The position numbers and the translations under genes were made by a program. Below, piece by piece: positions 35,289-42,816 of a DNA stretch of 64,000 nt. The notes under the pieces were generated by a model that saw nothing but the letters and a program-made list of their open reading frames with translations, made no database searches and was not told the DNA's origin. Position 1 is the stretch's first letter. Each line of letters begins with the position of its first letter. This stretch comes from Paenibacillus sp. OK003 (lineage in GTDB: Bacteria; Bacillota; Bacilli; Paenibacillales; Paenibacillaceae), in assembly GCF_900109515.1 (NCBI RefSeq), contig NZ_FOBD01000003.1:434001-498000 (forward strand), written 5' to 3'.

Positions 35289-37430
35289 TTATTCGTCAGC
35301 GAATAATTTTGAAAGTGGATTTTCCACTTTTTTATCCAGGGTTACCTTGCCCGTCTTGTCCAACACATAGTACTGATAATAAGCGCTGCTGAATCCAATG
35401 GATTCCTGCATCTTCATCATGAATGATTCAAGATTCCCACCGTTCAGATGATCTTCATTCCAGAAATAGTGCAGCATCAAACGATTTTGATTATAAGGAT
35501 GTTTGATCACATAGGCGCCAGCAGCAGAAGGTTGGTTCATCGTCGTTTTCCATTGAAAACCGATATGGGTAGCACGGTCCATAATGCTGGATTTTAAAGC
35601 TTGTACAAAACCATTTGATTTGGCGTTGCCAAGTACAATCAGGTTGCTGGCAGCCAGTTCCTTTTTCATTTTTTGCTTCAATTCCTGCCGGTCCCGAATC
35701 AGGTCATACTTCACTCCGCTTAAATCCAAAAGAGTTGTCAGTTGGTTTACCATGGCTTCCTGCTGTTTGTTCGCTGCCTTGCTCACCTGATCACTGAGCA
35801 CAATGGCTAATGGCTCACCTTGAAGGGCTTTATCCACCACACGACTCATCGTTTCAAAAGGTAAATTCGGAACCTGAGTTAATGCTGATTCATACAGCGA
35901 TTGAAACTGATCATGCAGATATGCCGTTCTCTCCTCATTCGACAGTTGATATTCGGGCTTCAGCGCAAAATTAGGCTCATATAAAGCCGTCTTCATATCA
36001 TTACGCGCCTCTTTCCCCAGTACATCTTCTATCGTTTGCAGAAGTCCGTCAATCGTAGCGTTTTGGTACACATAGCGTTTAAAATACTCTTTCATAAAGG
36101 CATCGAATTTCTCTTCACCTACCGAACGGTACAATTGGTATATCGCTTGGCGGCCTTTATCGTAATAAACGGGGCTTGCCCAATCTCCCACCTCGTCATT
36201 GGTTGAAGCAATGGCCTTATCCACAGTGGAATCGTCAAATTGGATGGACTTGAAGCCATTCATCGTATCCCCCTGCTTCTCTGAAAAATACACTTTGGAG
36301 AAATCTGCAAATCCTTCGTCCAGGAAAGACTCTGTCTCCGAGTTATTCCCGATTAACGCATGAAACCACTGGTGCGCGATTTCATGCACAAAAACCGTGT
36401 CCTGTTCTGGAGCAGAATTTATTCCGATTTGCCCCATTTGGATGAGTCTTGAATACTCGATAGCTACACCTTCTACATACGATTCAACAATCCGGAATTC
36501 AGGATAAGGGTATTTACCGTATTTATCACTGAAAAAATCAATGGCTTTGAATGCTTGATCAATATATCCGTCAATGATCTTTTTCTTACCTGGCTGGTTA
36601 TCAAAATAATAATACTCTACGGTAAGGCCATTCCGGGTTACGCTGTCCACTTTGAAGTTCGGGCTGGCAAAGAAAGCAAACTCCCTCGTATTCTCGGCTA
36701 CGGTGGATACCACTTTGCGTCCAGTCTCTGCATCATCCCGTGTGGTTATCGTACCAGGCATCACTACCTGATATTGATCTGGAACATTGAACTGAACTTC
36801 GTAATCCGCGGAAGTATAATAATCCGTTTCAAATGTTTTACTATAAGGTTTGCTATCCCATTCATGCTTGGCCTCGTCATAGACTGACATTACAGGGAAC
36901 CAATGAGCCCCATTGATAATATCTTTGTAATACGATAACCGCTGTGAGCCATAGGGAATCTTCAGATTAAACTGGACCTGAACCGACACGGATTCACCCG
37001 GCTGAAGGGGTTGCTCCAATTTCACCGTCATGGCTTGGTTTTTATTACTGAATTCAAGGGCTTGTCCGTCGGTCGTCACCTTCTCAATATGAATGCCTCC
37101 AAGAAAGTCTTCCGGTTTCTTATCAGGGTTATTTTTGCTAATCTCTTCATTGGAATGTGTAAACATGGTGGTCTGTGTCGATTCCGAAAGGTTGGCATCA
37201 GCATAAGTATGAAAAACCAGTTGCTTCAATGTATCTTTGCTTGTATTCCGGTAAGTAATGGATTCACTCCCCTCGATCGTCATCTTCTTCTCATCCAGCC
37301 GGGCTTGAATTCGATATTGGATAGGCGCTTGAGCCTGAATATCTTTTGTGGCCTGTGAAATAGCAGATACAGGAGCTGCTTTGGCGGCAGCACTATCCGT
37401 ACTCATGATCGGGCATGCGGTCAGAATCAT
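35289..37430 (-). CDS. M1-family zinc metallopeptidase, probable lipoprotein
   Basis: Gluzincin aminopeptidase-like enzyme. H349-E350-x-x-H353 (VHEIAHQWFHALIG) and E372 (FLDEGFADFS) form the zinc site, and GVAIE (321-325) replaces the classical GAMEN exopeptidase loop. An N-terminal beta-sandwich precedes the catalytic domain. ATG 37430 has no ribosome binding site and would leave only five residues before the lipobox Cys (ILTAC). The frame continues upstream with no ATG, GTG or TTG. A full signal peptide (RIRITAISALAMILTAC) appears if translation starts at ATT 37499, which follows GAGGGAG. I give the ATG coordinate but suspect the ATT. Confidence 0.85.
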   Translation of the reverse strand: MILTACPIMSTDSAAAKAAPVSAISQATKDIQAQAPIQYRIQARLDEKKMTIEGSESITYRNTSKDTLKQLVFHTYADANLSESTQTTMFTHSNEEISKNNPDKKPEDFLGGIHIEKVTTDGQALEFSNKNQAMTVKLEQPLQPGESVSVQVQFNLKIPYGSQRLSYYKDIINGAHWFPVMSVYDEAKHEWDSKPYSKTFETDYYTSADYEVQFNVPDQYQVVMPGTITTRDDAETGRKVVSTVAENTREFAFFASPNFKVDSVTRNGLTVEYYYFDNQPGKKKIIDGYIDQAFKAIDFFSDKYGKYPYPEFRIVESYVEGVAIEYSRLIQMGQIGINSAPEQDTVFVHEIAHQWFHALIGNNSETESFLDEGFADFSKVYFSEKQGDTMNGFKSIQFDDSTVDKAIASTNDEVGDWASPVYYDKGRQAIYQLYRSVGEEKFDAFMKEYFKRYVYQNATIDGLLQTIEDVLGKEARNDMKTALYEPNFALKPEYQLSNEERTAYLHDQFQSLYESALTQVPNLPFETMSRVVDKALQGEPLAIVLSDQVSKAANKQQEAMVNQLTTLLDLSGVKYDLIRDRQELKQKMKKELAASNLIVLGNAKSNGFVQALKSSIMDRATHIGFQWKTTMNQPSAAGAYVIKHPYNQNRLMLHYFWNEDHLNGGNLESFMMKMQESIGFSSAYYQYYVLDKTGKVTLDKKVENPLSKLFADE

Positions 37431-37499
37431 AGCGAGTGCGCTGATGGCTGTTATTCTGATTCGATTTGATGTGTATGAACGTGAATGATAGATATAAAT

Positions 37500-37809
37500 C
37501 TCTCCCTCAAATGATTTTTGAAGCTCAGAGGCAAGTATAGAAGATCAACCTTACACTGCTTTAATGCGTATCTTAAATTTCGTTTAAAAAAAGAAGCTGT
37601 TTGTATTAAACGAGCATGAGCACAGAGAGCAAAAAAGTCGCCATTTAGGCGACTTTTAGTGATTGTTTTCTTTCCCGATTTTCAATTAAAGGTGTCACAT
37701 ACAAATTATAAATCAGGTACGAATCCAAACATTCATTCTCCCTCTTGTCGATACCCCATCGCATACTTCATCTCATATTATCATGAAAATGAAATTGAAA
37801 AGTGCGTCC
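37500..37809. other. Intergenic region upstream of the M1 peptidase
   Basis: Promoter region of the M1 gene and terminator of the iron-binding lipoprotein (37631-37657). Nothing else was recognised. Confidence 0.4.
37631..37657. terminator. Terminator (GTCGCC family) after the siderophore-binding protein
   Basis: AAAAGTCGCC-ATTTA-GGCGACTTTT is a perfect ten-base stem with T/A runs on both sides, about 150 bases after the minus-strand stop at 37810. Confidence 0.8.
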
Positions 37810-38838
37810 TTACTTCACCGAAAGCAGGCTGTCGGAGATAAACTTCAGCTGACCTTCAAGCGATACAGGGTCGTTGTAAGTATCGGAGGTCGGATCAAGC
37901 TGGAACACATGGCCCTCTTTGACCGCAGTTAGATTTTTCCACACCGTATTGTCATACACAATCTTCGGATCAGTTGTATCTCCTGACCACGGGCTGGTGA
38001 AAATGATGTCGCCTGCATATTCCGGTAACACTTCCATCGAGATTGAGGCCCAGCCTGTGCCACTGTCAATTGCCTCTGTCTGAGCCCTTTTTGGTGCCTT
38101 CAGGCCAAATTCGTCATAGAGTATTTCACCACCACGACCGTAATTATGCCCAAATACAAATAATCCTTTGGCGTATGGATTCAAAATGGAAACTGTACGA
38201 TCTCCCACAGCAGCAAGTACTTTTGGCTTCAGCTCATTGATCTTCGCTTCCCATTGCGAAATCCAGTCTTTTGCCTGGGCTTCTCTATTGGTCAGTTTCC
38301 CCATCTCCAACATGAGATCCTTGAAATTGCGCTTACCATATTGGAACTGTACCACGGGTGCAATCTGCGACAACTTGTCGAGACCTTCCATCCCCGTGTA
38401 TGCGATGATCAGATCAGGCTTTAGGCTGATCAGTTGCTCGGCTGTTGGCTGCTCTCCCAGATCTGTTGCCCCCTCACTTTTGAGCTGATCCTTGATGTAC
38501 TTGTTGTTTATGGCGCCTGACGTTGCACCGACGACTGGAGCATCGAGCGCAACAAAGTATCCTGTTGAAAATGCGGTCAGATCGATAATCCGCTTCGGCT
38601 CCACAGGTACTTCCACTTCACCTGCATCCGATTGATATGTAACCGTCTCTCCTTCGACATCTGTTGTGGTATCGGCATCAGACGCAGAAGTTGAATCGGT
38701 TGATGATTCCGTGTCCGCAGCTCCGGTTGTTGTGGTCTCCGTTGTATTGCTTGTCGTTGCGGACTGACCGCATGCACTCAGTACAAGCAATATAATGAGA
38801 GCAGCCATAAGCCATATCGAGTTTCTTCGTTTCAGCAA
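37810..38838 (-). CDS. Iron-siderophore ABC transporter binding lipoprotein (FeuA/YfiY-like)
   Basis: Class III substrate-binding lipoprotein that hands ferric siderophore to an ABC permease. The signal peptide ends in LVLSAC (Cys 23), followed by a long Thr/Ser/Asp linker (24-62). The two-lobed domain then runs from VTYQSDAGEVEVPVEPKRII with LDAPVVGATSG, LKPDLIIAYTG, DRTVSILNPYAKGLFVFGHN and the end SLEGQLKFISDSLLS. The start is TTG 38838 with AAGGTGG seven bases upstream. A Fur box and promoter lie just upstream. No permease or ATPase gene accompanies it, so it must use partners elsewhere. A collapsed paralogue lies at 23.3-23.6 kb. Confidence 0.92.
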   Translation of the reverse strand: MLKRRNSIWLMAALIILLVLSACGQSATTSNTTETTTTGAADTESSTDSTSASDADTTTDVEGETVTYQSDAGEVEVPVEPKRIIDLTAFSTGYFVALDAPVVGATSGAINNKYIKDQLKSEGATDLGEQPTAEQLISLKPDLIIAYTGMEGLDKLSQIAPVVQFQYGKRNFKDLMLEMGKLTNREAQAKDWISQWEAKINELKPKVLAAVGDRTVSILNPYAKGLFVFGHNYGRGGEILYDEFGLKAPKRAQTEAIDSGTGWASISMEVLPEYAGDIIFTSPWSGDTTDPKIVYDNTVWKNLTAVKEGHVFQLDPTSDTYNDPVSLEGQLKFISDSLLSVK

Positions 38839-38859
38839 AATAAACCCACCTTCTTCAAA

Positions 38860-38880
38860 TGATATTGATAATCGTTATCA
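38860..38880 (-). promoter_or_regulatory. Fur box
   Basis: TGATATTGATAATCGTTATCA contains the Fur core TGATAATCGTTATCA, an inverted repeat with a single central base. It lies between the -10 element and the ribosome binding site of the siderophore-binding protein gene, so iron-loaded Fur should block transcription. Confidence 0.85.
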
Positions 38881-38909
38881 AACATACCATGCAATAGTAC
38901 ATTTGACAA
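38881..38909 (-). promoter_or_regulatory. Promoter of the siderophore-binding protein gene
   Basis: On the minus strand TTGTCA (38904-38909), a 17-base spacer and TATGTT (38881-38886) directly abut the Fur box. Confidence 0.7.
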
Positions 38910-38937
38910 GATGCTTTCATATTCGACAAAAGACATA

Positions 38938-38968
38938 ACAAAAAAACACCTACCAAGGCAGGTGCTTC
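38938..38968 (-). terminator. Terminator of the YdeI-like gene
   Basis: On the minus strand AGCACCTGCC-TTG-GTAGGTGTT is followed by TTTTTG. The CACCT/AGGTG stem lies 50-80 bases after the stop at 39021. Confidence 0.7.
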
Positions 38969-39020
38969 GACGCATATAAATTAATTTTAAAACAGGCTGC
39001 TTCCCAGTTAGATTAACGGC

Positions 39021-39614
39021 TTAATCATTCAGCCCTTTTCCATCCAGAATCTGCTGCATAGATTTCTCAACCCTGGACTCGCGTGTTTTGGCTTGCTTGG
39101 GTTGCGAAAAATAAAAAAGGTATGCTCGTTGACGTCCAGGCGTCAATGCTTCAAATGCCGTTTTCAAAGCAGGATTTTCATCCAGTTTCGTTTGAAACTC
39201 TTCTGGAACAGCATATTCTGTATTCTTTTTGAGTTCCACTTTCAATCCGGCCTTTTCAACCTCAATGGCTTCAAGAATGTACTCTTTCAGGATAGTTTCC
39301 ATGTCAACGATTTGTTGAAGATTGGTGAACCGGATCTGGCGAGCAGCTTGTACATTTTCTGTTTGTTGAATTAGAATACCCTGCTTATCCTTTAACAAGG
39401 CTCCTTTATGGAAAAGAAGCGCACAATACTCCTTAAATCCATGTATGATAACGATGTTTTTATTCTCCAACGTATAACAAGGATGCATCCACTTAAAGTC
39501 TTCGGTTAGCCCGCAGGAAAGAACGATCTCTCTTAGCTTCTCCGATTCTTCCTTCCACTTCTTTGCTTTGTTTAAATATCCATCCACCTTGGGATTTGTT
39601 TTATTAGTTGTCAT
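39021..39614 (-). CDS. YdeI/DUF1801-family protein
   Basis: The first ~130 residues resemble the DUF1801 fold (LREIVLSCGLTEDFKWMHPCYTLENKNIVIIHGFKEY, then LLFHKGALLKD). The C-terminal ~60 residues are the YdeI 'bacteriocin-protection/OmpD-associated' segment (VPEEFQTKLDENPALKTAFEALTPGRQRAYLFYFSQPKQAKTRESRVEK). The arrangement and 197-aa length match B. subtilis YdeI. AAGGA lies nine bases before ATG 39614. It is cytosolic and its molecular role is unknown. Confidence 0.85.
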   Translation of the reverse strand: MTTNKTNPKVDGYLNKAKKWKEESEKLREIVLSCGLTEDFKWMHPCYTLENKNIVIIHGFKEYCALLFHKGALLKDKQGILIQQTENVQAARQIRFTNLQQIVDMETILKEYILEAIEVEKAGLKVELKKNTEYAVPEEFQTKLDENPALKTAFEALTPGRQRAYLFYFSQPKQAKTRESRVEKSMQQILDGKGLND

Positions 39615-39866
39615 CAGGGACCATCCTTCATCATGCTAGTCATATTGAGTTTTTCGAATTGAGTTTTAAAATAATTCTTCTCTTACATATGATTGCCAAG
39701 AGAAAGCAGTTAATTTCATTCGAAACCATGTAGTGTCGCTTAAATATTATGACACCATTTGGCGTCAGGTCAACACTACTATTAACTCATATACATATGT
39801 CCTTTGTCCCACCTCTTATCCCTTACTAGAAAGACCGATAATAAAGAAATCAAAGTGAGAAAGCCC

Positions 39867-40493
39867 CTAGGATTTTGCGTATTGTAAAATTGCCGCGGCT
39901 GCACGGATTCGCAGATCTTCTTCTTCGCTATGCAATGCCTTTTTTAGAACATTGAGCGCTTCTTGAATAGTACCTTCATCTACTCTAACTGAAGAATCAT
40001 TATCTCCTTCAGTGGTTTCGGAGGTGATCGAAACCCAAGGTTCCAGTTGAGCCTGAGAAATTGGATGTTCGAATTTCGCAATGATTGAATAATGACTTAC
40101 AAGTGCAAGTACTTTGTCACTTAACTCTGCTAAGGGAATACGTCCCAGCCAGGTAACACCTCGTCGATGACATATGTATTCCTCTCCGGTTCCGTTGGAA
40201 TCATCGTAAAAATAATCGCCCAAATCCCCAACATATGCCCATTCATCATCATTTATCAAGACATAGTCCCCATCCTGCATGATGTAGACAAAAGTATGGA
40301 GCGTATCTAAGACATCACTAAGTTCTGCCTTTCCTATCCTGTAGCGTTGAACTAGTTGCGCTTTCCATTCTTCTGTAGACTCGTGCTCCAAATCTCCTGT
40401 CGCCGGCCAACCAATGCCGATAAAGTTATTCTCCAGGAACGACGCGGTCCAGTCGACCTCTTGCCATGTAGATTGTATATGAAACAGATTCAT
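39867..40493 (-). CDS. PUA/EVE-like domain protein, resembling the N-terminus of Mrr-type restriction proteins
   Basis: The pattern SFLENNFIGIGWPATGDL, a central TFVYIMQDGDYVLINDD strand, AYVGDLGDYFY, and then YICHRRGVTWLGRIPLAELSDK resembles the PUA/EVE-like module that precedes nuclease domains in Mrr-like 'restriction system' proteins. No nuclease motif is present in the 208-aa chain. The C-terminal ~50 residues look like a helical HEAT-type tail (EALNVLKKALHSEEEDLRIRAAAAIL). GAGGAG precedes ATG 40493. It might read modified nucleotides, but this is a family-level guess. Confidence 0.6.
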   Translation of the reverse strand: MNLFHIQSTWQEVDWTASFLENNFIGIGWPATGDLEHESTEEWKAQLVQRYRIGKAELSDVLDTLHTFVYIMQDGDYVLINDDEWAYVGDLGDYFYDDSNGTGEEYICHRRGVTWLGRIPLAELSDKVLALVSHYSIIAKFEHPISQAQLEPWVSITSETTEGDNDSSVRVDEGTIQEALNVLKKALHSEEEDLRIRAAAAILQYAKS

Positions 40494-40586
40494 ATGATTT
40501 CTCCTCTATAGTGATTTCAGGATTTTAGACTAAGTATATACTCCAGACATTCATCGCTGCATTAAAATTAATCAAAGATTGAACTT

Positions 40587-40785
40587 ACTATATATGTTCA
40601 ACTAAACATTTACACGAGAACGGAGAGGACAGAAATAACCTGAAGAAGCGAAGCGTTCGCCTTTATCCCCGGATTTCCCCTTTTAAAAAAGGAATCAAAA
40701 AAATCTGGGGATAACAGCGATCGGAAGGTTGTTCTGTCATCGGAGTGTCAGTGTAAATATTCATTAGTTGAACTTATATAGCTAA
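40587..40785. repeat. ~200-bp imperfect palindromic element (MITE-like or structured RNA)
   Basis: The outer arms ACTATATATGTTCAACTAAA...TTTACAC (40587-40615) and GTGTAAAT...TTAGTTGAAC...TATATAG (40751-40782) are inverted copies. Inside them ACAGAAATAACCT (40630-40642) faces AGGTTGTTCTGT (40726-40738). CCCCGGATT (40668-40676) faces ATCTGGGG (40703-40710), and CCCCTTTT/AAAAAAGG forms the apex. The whole region folds into one long interrupted hairpin. It codes for nothing and lies between two divergent genes. A miniature inverted-repeat element or a conserved intergenic RNA are the options. Confidence 0.75.
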
Positions 40786-40824
40786 TACAAACCTGACTCT
40801 GGTTCCGCAGCATCCATTCAATAC

Positions 40825-40854
40825 TTGACTACCTACTACACGTTGTAGTAAATT
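40825..40854 (+). promoter_or_regulatory. Promoter of the blaI/M56 operon
   Basis: TTGACT (40825-40830), an 18-base spacer and TAAATT (40849-40854). The first BlaI-type operator covers the spacer. Confidence 0.55.
40834..40850. promoter_or_regulatory. BlaI/MecI-type operator 1
   Basis: TACTACACGTTGTAGTA is a palindrome of the TACTACA/TGTAGTA type recognised by BlaI/MecI repressors, located over the promoter. Confidence 0.8.
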
Positions 40855-40859
40855 GTATC

Positions 40860-40876
40860 TACTACGTAGTGTAGTA
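40860..40876. promoter_or_regulatory. BlaI/MecI-type operator 2
   Basis: TACTACGTAGTGTAGTA is a second copy of the operator, 26 bases downstream of the first, consistent with two dimers and autorepression. Confidence 0.75.
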
Positions 40877-40921
40877 ATAACCTTCGATATGGACGCATAA
40901 CGAAGTTAAGGAGTGTTCACC

Positions 40922-41296
40922 GTGAACCATCTTCAAAAATTATCGGATACTGAAATGGAGCTGATGGAAGTGATCTGGGAGTGTGAGCCACCTGTCACCT
41001 CCACCGAACTGCTGAACATGTTTTCCCAAAGGGGTAAAGCTTGGAAGGCGCAAACCATCTCCACCTTTCTCTCTCGGCTGGTAGACAAAGGGGCCCTTAC
41101 AGCTACAAGGGATGGACGGACCAACAAGTATGTCCCCCGTATTTCGCCCGAAGACTATAAGCTATTGGAGACGCAACAAGTTCTGGACGGATTATATCAA
41201 GGCTCTGTAAAAAATTTGATTTCAGCTTTGTATGATGGCGACAAGCTTTCTGATCAAGACATTGCAGAGCTGAGACAATGGTTTTCAGAAAAGTAG
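40922..41296 (+). CDS. blaI: BlaI/MecI/CopY-family repressor
   Basis: Winged-helix repressor that blocks its own operon until cleaved. The DNA-binding domain (residues ~5-75) includes LSDTEMELMEVIWECEPPVTSTELL and AWKAQTISTFLSRLVDKGALTATRDG. The C-terminal dimerisation helices follow from about residue 85. GTG 40922 lies eight bases after AAGGAG; the in-frame start at 40913 overlaps that site. Two matching operators are immediately upstream. The M56 protease gene follows after nine bases. The stretch where BlaR-type proteases cut BlaI (around Asn-Phe) is represented by SVKNLISALYDG. Confidence 0.9.
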   Translation: MNHLQKLSDTEMELMEVIWECEPPVTSTELLNMFSQRGKAWKAQTISTFLSRLVDKGALTATRDGRTNKYVPRISPEDYKLLETQQVLDGLYQGSVKNLISALYDGDKLSDQDIAELRQWFSEK

Positions 41297-41305
41297 GTGT
41301 AGTCA

Positions 41306-42553
41306 ATGAATACCATTCTTGTATTACTGTCTACGCTGACTGTTGCCGGAAGTGTTGTTGTCGCTTTCATTCTGTCTTTGCGCCTTGCTCCCTTTCAAGT
41401 CATTCCCGCAAAATGGCGTTTTGGAATTGGGAAAATGGCTTTAGCTTTGTATCTATTGCCCATCTTTCTGGTCTTTAATTGGATTTTTTCGTTGTTCACA
41501 TCCAGTACTACAGTAAACGAGTTACCCTTAAATGTTCAACAAGTGTTACCTGGACCATTCAATCCGGCTCCTGCCATCCAGGTACAGACCATTTCAGCAA
41601 ATGTAGCTCTCGCTTTAATATGCTTATGGGTAATCGGGGTCATAGCTTTTGCAGCATGGCAAACATATTGTTATCACAAGTTTCTCAAGACATTAAAACT
41701 TACGCGAACTATCGTTCCGAAGAACAGTGAAGTTGCGATGCTGCTCCCTGTAATCAAGGAGAATCTGGGTCTCAAGAGCGAGGTTCGGCTTGCTTACAGC
41801 GCTCTAATTCGCAGTCCTTTTCTAATGGGGTTGAGGAAACCTACGATTTATCTGCCTCTGAAGAATTCTGAAAGTGTGGATATCGGTATGGTGTTCCATC
41901 ATGAACTGATCCACTTGAAAAGGAAAGACCTATGGATCAAGGCGCTCATATTAGTAGCCCGTGCATTGCATTGGTTCAATCCATTGGTTCATATGCTTTC
42001 CAAAGATATTCATACGTGGAGTGAACTGTCCTGCGATGAAGAAGTTGTACAGGGAATGTCCCTTGCGGATCGTAAACGCTATGGGGAAACCATCCTGAAC
42101 GTAGTGGCAGGATCAAGGAATTTACCTATACAATTCTGTTCCTCTTTATCCGGGGACGGCAAACAACTAAAAAGGAGATTAACTTTTATGCTTAACGTAA
42201 AGAATGTGAACAAGAAAACCTTTGTTATAGCGATATCGACGCTATTTGTTGTTGGTGCAATTAGTACAGTGACAACGGCTTGGGCTTCCAGCAATACTCC
42301 GAGGGTGGTTGCGAGTGAAGAAGATTCCGCAGTAATGCGCCCATCGCAGCAAACTGCTGTCCGTGAAGAAGCTCCTGCAGTAACACGTCCATCGGCTCAA
42401 GAGGTAGTTCGTAAAGAAGCTTCTGTAGTAACTCGTCCAGCAGCTCAAGAGGCAGTTCGTGAAGAAGCTTCTGTAGTAACTCGTCCAGCAGCTCAAGAGG
42501 TAGTTCGTGAAGAAGCTTCTGTGGTACCAGCGCAAGCAGCTTCCCGTCATTAA
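41306..42553 (+). CDS. M56 (BlaR1-like) membrane metallopeptidase with a 16-residue repeat tail
   Basis: Antirepressor-type protease partner of BlaI. Several membrane helices occupy residues 1-125. The zinc motif H199-E200-L-I-H203 (VFHHELIHLKRKDL) and SELSCDEEVV (third ligand Glu) face the cytosol, and a last helix lies near 305-330. In BlaR1/MecR1 a penicillin-binding sensor domain of ~250 aa follows. Here only ~85 residues follow, made of five 16-residue repeats like VREEASVVTRPAAQEA. The ligand sensed therefore cannot be a beta-lactam through the usual domain. Translation is probably coupled to blaI. Confidence 0.85.
   Translation: MNTILVLLSTLTVAGSVVVAFILSLRLAPFQVIPAKWRFGIGKMALALYLLPIFLVFNWIFSLFTSSTTVNELPLNVQQVLPGPFNPAPAIQVQTISANVALALICLWVIGVIAFAAWQTYCYHKFLKTLKLTRTIVPKNSEVAMLLPVIKENLGLKSEVRLAYSALIRSPFLMGLRKPTIYLPLKNSESVDIGMVFHHELIHLKRKDLWIKALILVARALHWFNPLVHMLSKDIHTWSELSCDEEVVQGMSLADRKRYGETILNVVAGSRNLPIQFCSSLSGDGKQLKRRLTFMLNVKNVNKKTFVIAISTLFVVGAISTVTTAWASSNTPRVVASEEDSAVMRPSQQTAVREEAPAVTRPSAQEVVRKEASVVTRPAAQEAVREEASVVTRPAAQEVVREEASVVPAQAASRH
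42311..42550 (+). repeat. Five tandem 48-bp repeats at the 3' end of the M56 gene
   Basis: Units of exactly 48 bases encode ASEEDSAVMRPSQQTA, VREEAPAVTRPSAQEV, VRKEASVVTRPAAQEA, VREEASVVTRPAAQEV and VREEASVVPAQAASRH. The third and fourth units are nearly identical at DNA level, so recent slippage or unequal exchange is likely. Confidence 0.9.
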
Positions 42554-42695
42554 AAGCAATTTCATGAAATTACAAAATAAATAGGCTTGATATAAAGACT
42601 CCAAGCAGCATCCTTCGTTCAACAATTGGACGAAGGATGCCTCATTATTGTAGAGAAGAGAGTTTTCGCTTGAGACTAACCGCCTACCTGCTCAA

Positions 42696-42736
42696 ACAAG
42701 AAAGACCAACAACATTTTTGTTGTTGGTCTTCCCTG
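42696..42736. terminator. Bidirectional terminator between M56 and GH16 genes
   Basis: GAAAGACCAACAACA-TTTT-TGTTGTTGGTCTTCC is a perfect stem of about 14 pairs. The minus strand continues TTTCTTGTTT. A second GC-rich stem at 42607-42645 (GCATCCTTCGT/ACGAAGGATGC) without a T-run precedes it. Confidence 0.8.
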
Positions 42737-42816
42737 TATTTTCTCTCCGTTCATCTTGCCTCATCACCGAAAACTATGGTGAGTCGCCTAGACACGACCC
42801 CAAAACAGCTGTTTTC

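Noticed and set aside
42311..42550. Short CRISPR-like array
   Set aside because: The 48-bp units are contiguous, in frame and without spacers. They are protein-coding tandem repeats.
42242..42625. 127-aa minus-strand frame with YYRSFFTN repeats
   Set aside because: It is the antisense reading of the 48-bp repeats in the M56 gene.
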